Positions 1 through 5,586 of a stretch of DNA of 5,835 bases are shown here, piece after piece (the first letter of the stretch is position 1; every line of letters starts with the position of its first letter). The DNA is taken from contig JADZDN010000074.1 in the NCBI GenBank assembly GCA_020851015.1, positions 1 through 5,835 on the forward strand. Reading direction: 5' to 3'. The notes below the pieces were generated by a model. That model had not been told where the DNA came from. It saw only the letters and a list, made by a program, of their open reading frames with translations, and searched no databases. Source of the stretch: Alphaproteobacteria bacterium (GTDB lineage: Bacteria; Pseudomonadota; Alphaproteobacteria; JAEULC01). The translations under genes and the position numbers were made by a program.

Positions 1-507
<507 letters not shown>

Positions 508-520
508 GCACGGGCGTGCG

Positions 521-550
521 AAAAAGGGGACCGCCCGATGGACGATCCCC
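521..550 (-). terminator. Intrinsic terminator of the PAS-MCP operon
   Basis: Read on the minus strand, GGGGATCG (550-543) pairs with CGGTCCCC (533-526) over all 8 bp with one U-G wobble. The loop is 9 nt and TTTTT (525-521) follows directly. This is a textbook Rho-independent terminator for the minus-strand chemotaxis operon, 30 nt past the MCP stop codon. On the plus strand the wobble becomes a C-A mismatch and the T-tract is missing, so it should not stop acs transcripts efficiently. Confidence 0.85.
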
Positions 551-556
551 AAGTCG

Positions 557-579
557 AGACGGCGGGGTAGACGCCGTCT
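557..579 (-). repeat. 8-bp inverted repeat just after the MCP stop
   Basis: AGACGGCG (557-564) and CGCCGTCT (572-579) are perfect inverted arms around a 7-nt loop. The hairpin begins on the base after the MCP stop codon. No T-tract follows on either strand, so it is not a terminator on its own. Together with the terminator hairpin at 526-550 it makes a tandem stem-loop 3' end, which could protect the MCP transcript from exonucleases. Confidence 0.6.
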
Positions 580-1872
580 TCAGGCGGCCCTGACAACGCG
601 GATGAAGCGGTCGACCTCGGTGCTGAGCGTCTCGGCCTGACGCGCCAGCTCGCTGGAGCCCGCGCTCATCTCGGTCGCGGCCGAGCCCACCTCGCCCGCC
701 GCCTCGTTGACGCTGCCGATGTTGCGCGAGACCAGCTGCGTGCCCGTCGCGGCCTGCTGGATGTTCCGGCTGATCTCCTTGGTCGCGGCGCCCTGCTGCT
801 CCACCGCCGCCGCGATGGTGGCGACCACGGCGTTGACCTGCTCGATCGCCGCGCCGATGCCCTGGATGGTCTGCAGCGCGTCCTTGGTCGCGCCCTGGAT
901 CGACTGGATCTGGCGCGCGATGTCGTCGGTCGCCTTGGCGGTCTGGTTGGCGAGCGTCTTGACCTCCGAGGCCACGACGGCGAAGCCCTTGCCGGCCTCG
1001 CCCGCGCGCGCCGCCTCGATCGTGGCGTTGAGCGCCAGCAGGTTGGTCTGGCTGGCGATGTTGGTGATCAGCTTCACGACGTCGCCGATCCGGGTCGCCG
1101 CCTCGGCCAGCCCGTCCATCGCCTGGCCGGTCGCCTTGGCCTGTTCGACCGCCGATCCGGCCATGCGCGAGGACTCCGTCACCTGGCGGTTGATCTCCTC
1201 GATCGAAGAGCTGAGCTCCTCGGTCGCCGCGGCCACGGTCTGCACGTTGGTCGACGCCTCTTCCGAGGCCGAAGCCACCACCGCCGCCTTGCGGCTGGTC
1301 TCTTCCGCCGTCGCCGACATCGACGTCGCCGAGGTGTGCATCTCGGAGGCCGAGGCCGTCACGGTCTGCACCACCGACTTCACCGTCTCCTCGAACGCGT
1401 CGGCGAGCTTGTCCATCTCGGTCTTGCGCCTGGCCTTGGCCTCCGCCTCCATGCGCTCCTGGTCGGCGCGGTGCTTCTCGTCCGCCTCGCGCTTCGCCCG
1501 CTCGGCCTCCTCGGCCTCCCGCACGCTGCGCTCCATCGTCACGCGCGCGCTGTTGATCGTCTGCGCGCCCTGCTTGAACTGGCCCGGCATGCCGCGCAGC
1601 AGGAAGGCGCGCCAGAACTTGCCCTCGCTGGCGCATTTCAGCGACGCGCCCGACTCGCGCACGAAGGCGTCCACCACGTCGAGCATGTAGTTGATCGACC
1701 GCAGCACCTCGCTGACCTCGTCGAAGCCCTCGGTCTCGATGATCCGCGCCTCGAGATCGCCGGCGGCGGCGCGGGCGGCGACCGTCTTGGCGTGGGCGAT
1801 GCCTTGCTCGTAGAGCGCGAGCTTCGCTTCGAGCTCGCGGATGCGGCGGGTTGCCGATGGAGACGCGAACAT
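580..1872 (-). CDS. Soluble methyl-accepting chemotaxis protein (HAMP-like + MCP signalling domain)
   Basis: Transducer expected to form cytoplasmic coiled-coil dimers or trimers and to control CheA kinase through CheW. From the chosen ATG the product has 430 residues. An HAMP-like segment lies at about 26-64 ([13 protein letters not shown], then [10 protein letters not shown]), and a second related segment at about 70-112 ([19 protein letters not shown]). A highly charged Ala/Glu/Arg/Lys coiled coil covers about 113-160. The MCP signalling hairpin fills the rest, with the near-invariant tip [20 protein letters not shown] at about 275-294. No transmembrane or periplasmic sensor segment is present, and there is no C-terminal CheR/CheB-docking pentapeptide (it ends RVVRAA). 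An upstream TTG at 1890 would add six residues. ATG 1872 is preferred because AAGGAG lies 9 nt before it. The sensor is probably the PAS protein encoded 27 nt upstream. Confidence 0.92.
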   Translation of the reverse strand: MFASPSATRRIRELEAKLALYEQGIAHAKTVAARAAAGDLEARIIETEGFDEVSEVLRSINYMLDVVDAFVRESGASLKCASEGKFWRAFLLRGMPGQFKQGAQTINSARVTMERSVREAEEAERAKREADEKHRADQERMEAEAKARRKTEMDKLADAFEETVKSVVQTVTASASEMHTSATSMSATAEETSRKAAVVASASEEASTNVQTVAAATEELSSSIEEINRQVTESSRMAGSAVEQAKATGQAMDGLAEAATRIGDVVKLITNIASQTNLLALNATIEAARAGEAGKGFAVVASEVKTLANQTAKATDDIARQIQSIQGATKDALQTIQGIGAAIEQVNAVVATIAAAVEQQGAATKEISRNIQQAATGTQLVSRNIGSVNEAAGEVGSAATEMSAGSSELARQAETLSTEVDRFIRVVRAA

Positions 1873-1881
1873 GCGGAAAAG

Positions 1882-1887
1882 CTCCTT
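1882..1887 (-). promoter_or_regulatory. Ribosome binding site that fixes the MCP start
   Basis: AAGGAG on the minus strand stands 9 nt before the ATG at 1872. The alternative TTG start at 1890-1888 would place this sequence inside the coding region and leaves only a weaker AAGG upstream. This favours the shorter product. Confidence 0.7.
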
Positions 1888-1891
1888 CAAA

Positions 1892-1909
1892 GACGGCCTT
1901 TAGGCCGCC
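1892..1909 (-). repeat. Intercistronic hairpin covering the PAS stop codon
   Basis: On the minus strand GGCGGCC (1909-1903) pairs with GGCCGTC (1898-1892) over 7 bp including one G-U wobble, with a TAAA tetraloop that contains the PAS-gene stop codon. The MCP ribosome binding site begins 4 nt after the stem. Ribosomes finishing the first gene would melt it, so it could adjust the ratio of the two proteins or protect the messenger. This role is inferred from position only. Confidence 0.5.
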
Positions 1910-2439
1910 TGGTCCATCGTGGTGAAGACGAAGTGGTTGTATTCGACGCCCTGCTTGCGCAGCATTTCCTGCAGCATCTGGTGGGCCGACAGCATGCCGT
2001 CCTTGTCGCTGGCGTGGCGCGCTTCCTCGGCCAGGAGCTGCGCGTAGAGCGGCTCGATCCGGGCGATCGCCGCGCGGTCGGGCACGCGGCGGTTGGAGTG
2101 GTAGCCGATGATCGTGCCCGATGCGTCGAAGGTGGGCGTGGCGTGCGCCAACACCCAGTAGTGGTCGCCGTTCTTCGCCATGTTCTTGACGTAGGCGAAG
2201 ACCTCCTCGCCCGACTGCAGGATGTCCCACAGCAGCTTGAAGACGCAGCGCGGCATGTCGGGATGGCGCACGATGCTGTGCGGCTGCCCCATCAGCTCGG
2301 CCGGCGTGTAGAGCCCGACCTTGCAGAACACCTGGTTGACGTAGGTCAGCCTTCCCTTGGGATCGGTCTTGCTGACGATGATCTCGTTCTCGTCGAACCG
2401 GCGTTCGTTGCCCGTTGGCTTCACCGCATTCTTGCTCAT
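1900..2439 (-). CDS. Aer-like PAS domain protein, stand-alone energy/aerotaxis sensor
   Basis: Product of 179 residues with one PAS domain at about 15-118 that closely resembles the N-terminal domain of the E. coli aerotaxis receptor Aer. Landmarks are TDPKGRLTYVNQVF, GQPHSIVRHPDMPR (R58, H59, D61 match the FAD-binding Arg-His-Pro-Asp of Aer at nearly the same numbers), KNGDHYWV and IGYHSNRR. FAD binding and redox sensing are therefore likely. The C-terminal 60 residues are helical-looking (IEPLYAQLLAEEARHASDKD) and end in NHFVFTTMDQAA. There is no membrane anchor, HAMP or signalling domain; these functions appear to be supplied by the MCP gene 27 nt downstream. An in-frame start 17 codons earlier exists, but ATG 2439 has AGGAG 8 nt upstream and begins where the homology begins. 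A different flavin or heme ligand cannot be excluded. Confidence 0.88.
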   Translation of the reverse strand: MSKNAVKPTGNERRFDENEIIVSKTDPKGRLTYVNQVFCKVGLYTPAELMGQPHSIVRHPDMPRCVFKLLWDILQSGEEVFAYVKNMAKNGDHYWVLAHATPTFDASGTIIGYHSNRRVPDRAAIARIEPLYAQLLAEEARHASDKDGMLSAHQMLQEMLRKQGVEYNHFVFTTMDQAA

Positions 2440-2447
2440 CTGCACTG

Positions 2448-2452
2448 CTCCT
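2448..2452 (-). promoter_or_regulatory. Ribosome binding site of the PAS gene
   Basis: AGGAG on the minus strand lies 8 nt before ATG 2439. It selects this start over the in-frame ATG at 2490, which would add a 17-residue tail with no PAS homology. Confidence 0.7.
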
Positions 2453-2585
2453 GGCGATCGTGTAACTGGCTCAGCCCCATCGGTAGTCACGCAAGACGAG
2501 CCATCCGCGCTCTATACTTTTGTTCTATCCACGCCCCACTAAAGGCTGGTTAATCCCAGAACATGTTTGTGGGTATACGCCCGCG

Positions 2586-2683
2586 TTGCCTGACTGGATA
2601 CTCCCCGGAGGACGGGCTCGTGTCGTCTCCCACGACCAACGTGTCATCGGCCCGTTCGACGCGTCGTTGTTGGATTGCCTGAC
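2586..2683. repeat. 9-bp direct repeat TTGCCTGAC, 89 bp apart
   Basis: TTGCCTGAC occurs at 2586-2594 and again at 2675-2683, both followed by a CTGG/CCAG-like sequence (TGG and CAG). The TTGCCT core occurs a third time, inverted, at 2694-2699 as AGGCAA. The copies may be half-sites of a binding protein or chance; no family is recognised. Confidence 0.4.
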
Positions 2684-2711
2684 CAGACCAGTAAGGCAAT
2701 CAACACGAGCC
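2615..2711. repeat. Nested inverted repeats, possible structured RNA or operator
   Basis: Outer arms GGCTCGTGT (2615-2623) and ACACGAGCC (2703-2711) are perfectly complementary over 9 bp. Inside them GATTGCCT (2673-2680) and AGGCAATC (2694-2701) form a perfect 8-bp stem with a 13-nt loop that contains GACCA twice in tandem. Only one base (2702) separates the inner and outer right arms, as in a coaxial multibranch RNA. An alternative small hairpin GTCGT/ACGAC (2622-2626/2632-2636) competes for two bases of the outer arm, and a perfect palindrome CGACGCGTCG lies at 2657-2666. No T-tract follows on either strand, so these are not terminators. A small RNA, a leader element or tandem protein-binding sites are all possible. 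Confidence 0.5.
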
Positions 2712-2783
2712 GCACGCGGGATAGTTGCGGCAATTGGTCAAGCGGGAGTTAAGGGCAGCGGGCAGAGGAGGTAGAAATCCGCA

Positions 2784-2830
2784 TTCCTATCCGTTGGACG
2801 TGGATGACATCCTATCCAATCGGATAGGAT
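2784..2830. promoter_or_regulatory. Candidate operator: perfect 9-bp dyad plus an extra half-site
   Basis: ATCCTATCC (2809-2817) and GGATAGGAT (2822-2830) are perfect inverted arms around the spacer AATC. A third copy of the half-site, TTCCTATCC (2784-2792, 8 of 9 bases identical), lies in direct orientation 25 bp upstream. ATCC or GGAT tetramers occur seven times between 2777 and 2830. The layout is typical of a site for a dimeric repressor or activator. It is 220 bp upstream of dgoK and about 370 bp upstream of the PAS gene; the regulator is not encoded in the window and I do not recognise the motif. Confidence 0.5.
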
Positions 2831-3049
2831 CGGCGATGCGTATTGCGAGTTGTAGCCAGTCGCAGCCGCGTCGATCATGCATGGCACGCAATGGCGTCGC
2901 GGCAACGCGCGGCATCTTGGCGCGTCGCCCCGCACCCGCAGCGCGGATGAACCGATCGAGCGCCAAGCGGCAGCCGCACCGGTAGGATGGGAGCCGCGCC
3001 AAAACTCGCTTAAGCTGGCCCGCAGAGCGACCACGGCAGCCGCGTCACG

Positions 3050-3979
3050 ATGACCGCCTCCCCCTCCCTCGTCGCCCTCGACTGGGGCACCACCAGCCTG
3101 CGCGCCTATCTGCTGGCGCGCGACGAATCCGTGCTCGACCGCCGGGACCGGCCGCTCGGCATCCTCCACGTGCCGGATCGCAACTTCGATGCCGCTTTCG
3201 GCGAAACCGTGCGCGGCTGGATCGGCGGCGGCGCGCTGCCGGCGATCGCCAGCGGCATGATCGGCAGCCGCCAGGGCTGGCGCGAGGCCGCCTATGCCGA
3301 CTGCCCGGCGGGGCTCGACGCCCTCGCGCGCGCGCTGCTGCCGGTCGAAACCGCGGCGGGCGTGATTTTGCGCATCGTGCCGGGCGTCGCCCTGGTCGAC
3401 GCCGACGGCGTGCCCGACGTGATGCGCGGCGAGGAGACGCAGATCCTCGGCCAGTTCGCGGCCGGCGAGAGCGGCGTCGCGGTGCTGCCCGGCACGCACA
3501 GCAAATGGGTGCTGGTGGAAGGCGGGCGCATCGCGCGCTTCGCCACCTTCATGACCGGCGAAGCCTTCGCCGCGCTGAAGGGCCATACGATCCTCGGCCG
3601 GCTGATGACCGGCGACGCGCTGGACGGCGACGCGTTCGGCCGCGGCGTCGATCATGCCGCGCGGCCGGCGGCGGGGCGCGGCGGGCTGCTGCACCGCATC
3701 TTCAGCGCGCGGACGCTCGGCCTGTTCGACCGCGTCAAGGGCGACGCGCTGCATTCCTATCTGAGCGGCCTGATGATCGGCGCGGAGATCGCCGAGGCGC
3801 TGGCCTGGCTCGGCCAAAGCCCCGCGCGCGTGACGGTGATCGGCGCGCCCGAGCTGTCCGCGCTCTACATGTCGGCCCTGGCGCGGCGCGACATCGCCTC
3901 GACCCTGGGCCTGCCCGACGCCGCCGCGCGCGGCCTGCTGCGGATCGCGCGGGCGGCGGGGCTGCTCGCGGAGCGATGA
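3050..3979 (+). CDS. dgoK: 2-dehydro-3-deoxygalactonokinase
   Basis: Cytoplasmic ASKHA-fold sugar-acid kinase that phosphorylates 2-keto-3-deoxygalactonate with ATP to the 6-phosphate, in the DeLey-Doudoroff route of galactonate use. The 309 residues match the usual DgoK length (about 290-310) and carry its signatures in order: phosphate-binding DWGTTSLRA (11-19), SGMIGSRQGWREAAY (68-82), PDVMRGEETQILG (122-134), LPGTHSKWV (146-154), FMTGEAFAALKGHTILGRL (167-185) and SYLSGLMIGAE (236-246). The start is fixed: an in-frame stop lies at 3011-3013 and ATG 3050 is the first start after it. No good Shine-Dalgarno sequence precedes it. The stop overlaps the barnase gene (ATGA). The partner aldolase dgoA, the dehydratase and a transporter are absent here, so the true substrate could be a related deoxy-keto acid. 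Confidence 0.93.
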   Translation: MTASPSLVALDWGTTSLRAYLLARDESVLDRRDRPLGILHVPDRNFDAAFGETVRGWIGGGALPAIASGMIGSRQGWREAAYADCPAGLDALARALLPVETAAGVILRIVPGVALVDADGVPDVMRGEETQILGQFAAGESGVAVLPGTHSKWVLVEGGRIARFATFMTGEAFAALKGHTILGRLMTGDALDGDAFGRGVDHAARPAAGRGGLLHRIFSARTLGLFDRVKGDALHSYLSGLMIGAEIAEALAWLGQSPARVTVIGAPELSALYMSALARRDIASTLGLPDAAARGLLRIARAAGLLAER

Positions 3980-4410
3980 TGCGGCGCGCGCTGCTCTTTC
4001 TCGTCGCCCTTGCGATCGCCCTGCCCGCCTGGGCGGCCGACGATGCGGCGCTGCGCAGCTTCGCCAAGGGCCTCGGCCTCGGCGACCTGGACGGGTTCGT
4101 CGCCACGGTGCAGACGCTGGACAGCACCGGCCGGCTGCCGCTGAAGTACCTGCGCAAGGACGAGGCGGCGAAGTTGGGCTGGCGGCCGGGCGTCGACCTG
4201 TGCAAGCTCGCGCCCGGCCGCGCCATCGGCGGCGACGCGTTTTCCAACCGCGAGCGCCGTCTGCCGCAGCAGGCGGGCCGACGCTACTACGAGGCGGACC
4301 TCGACTTCGCCTGCGGCAAGCGCAACGCCGACCGGCTGATCTGGTCCAGCGACGGGCATCGCTACGTGACCACCGACCACTACCAGAGCTTCCACGCGGT
4401 GCCGAAGTGA
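3979..4410 (+). CDS. Secreted barnase-family ribonuclease (guanyl-preferring)
   Basis: Extracellular endoribonuclease of the barnase (microbial N1/T1) family that cleaves RNA 3' of guanosine through a 2',3'-cyclic phosphate. The product is 143 residues with a Sec signal peptide (Arg-Arg, hydrophobic ALLFLVALAIALP, cleavage after AWA near residue 19), leaving about 124 mature residues versus 110 in barnase. The match to barnase is clear: LPLKYLRKDEAAKLGW, IGGDAFSNRERRLP, YYEAD, KRNADR, SSDGHRY and TTDHYQSF. All catalytic residues are present: K60, E105 (general base), R115, R119 and H134 (general acid), matching barnase K27, E73, R83, R87 and H102. Two cysteines (C75, C112) absent from barnase may form a disulfide. 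ATG 3979 has GGAG 5 nt upstream; ATG 3976, which overlaps the dgoK stop as ATGA, is equally in frame and adds one Met. The stop overlaps the barstar start. Confidence 0.94.
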   Translation: MRRALLFLVALAIALPAWAADDAALRSFAKGLGLGDLDGFVATVQTLDSTGRLPLKYLRKDEAAKLGWRPGVDLCKLAPGRAIGGDAFSNRERRLPQQAGRRYYEADLDFACGKRNADRLIWSSDGHRYVTTDHYQSFHAVPK

Positions 4411-4676
4411 GCGCCGCGCGCCGCGTCGTCCTCGACTTCGCCCGCCTGGCGACGGTGGACGCGTTGCACGACAGGCTGGCGCGGGGCCTTGCCCTGCCGG
4501 CGCATTACGGCCGCAACCTGGATGCGCTGTGGGATTGCCTGATGGTCGACGTCAAGGGCCCGGTGGAGATCGCGCTGCGTCATCCCGACCGCGCGCGGCC
4601 GGCGCTGGCGCCCTACCTGACCCTGCTGCGCGAGGCGGCAACGAAGCGGCGGGATTTGCGTTTGACGCAGGCCTGA
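4407..4676 (+). CDS. Barstar-family ribonuclease inhibitor (immunity protein)
   Basis: Cytoplasmic inhibitor expected to bind and plug the active site of the barnase-type RNase encoded just upstream. The 89 residues equal the length of barstar (about 90). The family signature HYGRNLDALWDCL is at 33-45. D39 and D43 correspond to barstar D35 and D39, the latter being the residue that mimics the RNA phosphate in the barnase pocket. LLREA (73-77) supplies E76, aligned with the barnase-contacting E76 of barstar, while barstar E80 appears to be Lys or Arg here. Translation starts at a GTG that overlaps the RNase stop (GTGA), so the inhibitor should be made whenever the toxin is, by translational coupling. 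No in-frame ATG or independent Shine-Dalgarno sequence is visible. Confidence 0.92.
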   Translation: MSAARRVVLDFARLATVDALHDRLARGLALPAHYGRNLDALWDCLMVDVKGPVEIALRHPDRARPALAPYLTLLREAATKRRDLRLTQA

Positions 4677-4703
4677 CCGCTCGCCCACCGCGACGCCACG
4701 CGC

Positions 4704-4709
4704 TATAAG
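4704..4709 (+). promoter_or_regulatory. Possible -10 box for a near-leaderless HIG1-gene transcript
   Basis: TATAAG ends 8 nt before the ATG at 4718, and no Shine-Dalgarno sequence is present between them. If used, transcription would begin at or next to the start codon. No -35 box is found at the standard distance, so this is a weak call. Confidence 0.25.
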
Positions 4710-4717
4710 CAACACCG

Positions 4718-4918
4718 ATGAAGACCTTCCTCACGATCGTTCTGGTCATCGCCATGCTGGGGGTGGTCGGTGTGCTGCTGGCCGGCGTGATCGGGCTGGT
4801 GCGCGGGGGCAACGACCCGCGCGCGTCGAACAAGCTGATGCGGGCGCGCGTCGTGCTGCAGGCCGTCGCGCTGGGCATCTTCGCGCTGCTGCTGCTGCTG
4901 CTGAAGGGAACCGGCTGA
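4718..4918 (+). CDS. HIG1-type small two-helix membrane protein
   Basis: Product of 66 residues with two hydrophobic helices (about 4-27 and 49-62) joined by a short polar loop GGNDPRASNKLMRAR, the usual hairpin of bacterial HIG1 / 'twin transmembrane' proteins in the inner membrane. The loop and second helix carry RARVVLQ, which fits the HIG1 signature R-x-R-x3-Q; the first signature position is Asn instead of Gln or Ile. In mitochondria the family assists respiratory supercomplexes and cytochrome oxidase; the bacterial role is largely undefined. The second helix ends in six Leu encoded by six consecutive CTG codons (4886-4903). The adenosyltransferase gene follows 3 nt after the stop, so the two are co-transcribed. 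Confidence 0.85.
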   Translation: MKTFLTIVLVIAMLGVVGVLLAGVIGLVRGGNDPRASNKLMRARVVLQAVALGIFALLLLLLKGTG

Positions 4919-4921
4919 GCC

Positions 4922-5491
4922 ATGGTTCAACTGACCCGCATCTACACGCGCGGCGGCGACAAGGGCCAGACCTCGCTGGGCGACGGCGCGCGCGTGGCCA
5001 AGCACGACCTGCGCGTCCAGGCCTATGGCACGATCGACGAGGCCAACGCGGCGATCGGGCTGGTGCGCCTGCATACCACGCGCGACAAGAGCACCGACGC
5101 GATGCTCATGCGCATCCAGAACGACCTGTTCGACCTGGGCGCCGACCTGTGCACGCCCGAGACCGGGCGCAAGGCAAAGGGGACCTTGCGGGTGACCGAG
5201 GGGCAGGTCCTAGGGCTGGAGGGCGAGATCGACCGGCTGAACGCCCGGCTGGCGCCACTTAAATCCTTCGTGTTGCCGGGTGGCACCGCGGCCGCTGCAT
5301 ACCTGCATCTTGCGCGCACCGTGCTGCGGCGGGCCGAGCGCGACATCACGCTTCTCATGACGCGGGAGGCCGTGAACCCGGCTGCCCTCAAATATGCCAA
5401 TCGACTGAGCGACTTGCTGTTCGTTTTGGCACGGCACTGCAACGCCCGCGGCAAGCGGGACGTTTTGTGGATTCCCGGCGCCAACCGCTGA
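4922..5491 (+). CDS. pduO: ATP:cob(I)alamin adenosyltransferase, PduO type
   Basis: Cytoplasmic enzyme that transfers the 5'-deoxyadenosyl group of ATP to cob(I)alamin or cob(I)yrinic acid diamide, making coenzyme B12 for enzymes such as methylmalonyl-CoA mutase. It works as a trimer of five-helix bundles with active sites between subunits. The 189 residues cover the full domain: the N-terminal ATP-binding TRGGDKGQTSL (9-19), YGTIDEANAAIG with D39, FVLPGGT (116-122), ARTVLRRAERDI (131-142) with the ATP-contacting Arg residues, and NRLSDLLFVLAR (160-171) at the end. It is unrelated to the CobA/BtuR family. It lies 3 nt after the HIG1-type gene. AAGGGA lies 12 nt before the ATG, a longer gap than usual, so translation may depend partly on coupling. 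EtfB follows after a separate promoter. Confidence 0.94.
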   Translation: MVQLTRIYTRGGDKGQTSLGDGARVAKHDLRVQAYGTIDEANAAIGLVRLHTTRDKSTDAMLMRIQNDLFDLGADLCTPETGRKAKGTLRVTEGQVLGLEGEIDRLNARLAPLKSFVLPGGTAAAAYLHLARTVLRRAERDITLLMTREAVNPAALKYANRLSDLLFVLARHCNARGKRDVLWIPGANR

Positions 5492-5544
5492 CCGCGCGAC
5501 AAGATCTCCCGCCTGCAAATTGGGCATTTCCTTCCTGCACGGCG

Positions 5545-5573
5545 TTGACACGCTACGGTCACATGCCTATGGT
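5545..5573 (+). promoter_or_regulatory. Sigma-70-type promoter of etfB
   Basis: A perfect -35 box TTGACA (5545-5550) is followed after exactly 17 bp by TATGGT (5568-5573), which matches the -10 consensus at four of six positions. The predicted start is near 5580, giving a leader of about 100 nt before the etfB ATG. It separates etfB from the adenosyltransferase operon. Confidence 0.7.
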
Positions 5574-5586
5574 GCGCTGCACCATA
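5568..5586. promoter_or_regulatory. Perfect dyad over the etfB -10 box, candidate operator
   Basis: TATGGTGC (5568-5575) and GCACCATA (5579-5586) are perfect inverted arms with a 3-nt spacer GCT. The dyad covers the -10 box and the predicted transcription start, so a protein bound here would block RNA polymerase. The core TGC-N3-GCA resembles sites I recall for PhaR-type regulators of polyhydroxybutyrate metabolism in Alphaproteobacteria. That assignment is a guess; the regulator gene is not in the window. Confidence 0.55.

Larger units (their letters stand above)
2440..3049. other. Divergent intergenic region, no supported gene
   Basis: 610 bp separate the minus-strand PAS gene from the plus-strand dgoK. 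Open frames here are short, lack ribosome binding sites and have no recognisable domains. The region must hold the promoters of both operons. A TATAGA on the minus strand (2516-2511) could be the -10 box of the PAS-MCP operon, with a leader of about 65 nt, but no good -35 box is spaced to it. No clear promoter for dgoK is seen. The middle part (about 2510-2860) looks less GC-rich than the genes around it and carries the inverted repeats listed separately. The stretch 2905-2925 has a further 6-bp GC-rich inverted repeat (ACGCGC / GCGCGT). Confidence 0.7.

Noticed and set aside
2615..2711. A miniature mobile element bounded by the 9-bp outer inverted repeats
   Set aside because: No target-site duplication flanks the arms and there is no second copy in the window.
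2615..2711. A tRNA-like gene, prompted by a GTTCGA sequence at 2654-2659
   Set aside because: The bases around it do not form a T-arm, and no acceptor, D or anticodon arms fit.
2766..2827. AGGAGG (2766-2771) followed by a tiny frame at 2804-2827 encoding MTSYPIG, a possible leader peptide
   Set aside because: The ribosome binding site is about 30 nt from the ATG, far too distant, and the peptide is just the translated dyad.
2881..2896. TGGCACG resembling a sigma-54 -24 element
   Set aside because: The GC dinucleotide required at the -12 position is not at the correct distance.
2520..2985. Two small plus-strand frames (2520-2774 and 2725-2985) in the intergenic region
   Set aside because: No properly spaced Shine-Dalgarno sequence, the second starts at a TTG, and neither product resembles any family; both run through the inverted repeats.
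2862..3046. 11-bp direct repeat GCAGCCGCGTC at 2862-2872 and 3036-3046
   Set aside because: Built of common GC-rich words; its spacing and surroundings suggest no function, so chance is likely.
3505..3975. N-terminal extension of the RNase frame back to 3505
   Set aside because: It overlaps dgoK and is Arg-rich shadow sequence; the signal peptide begins exactly at the ATG codons at 3976/3979.
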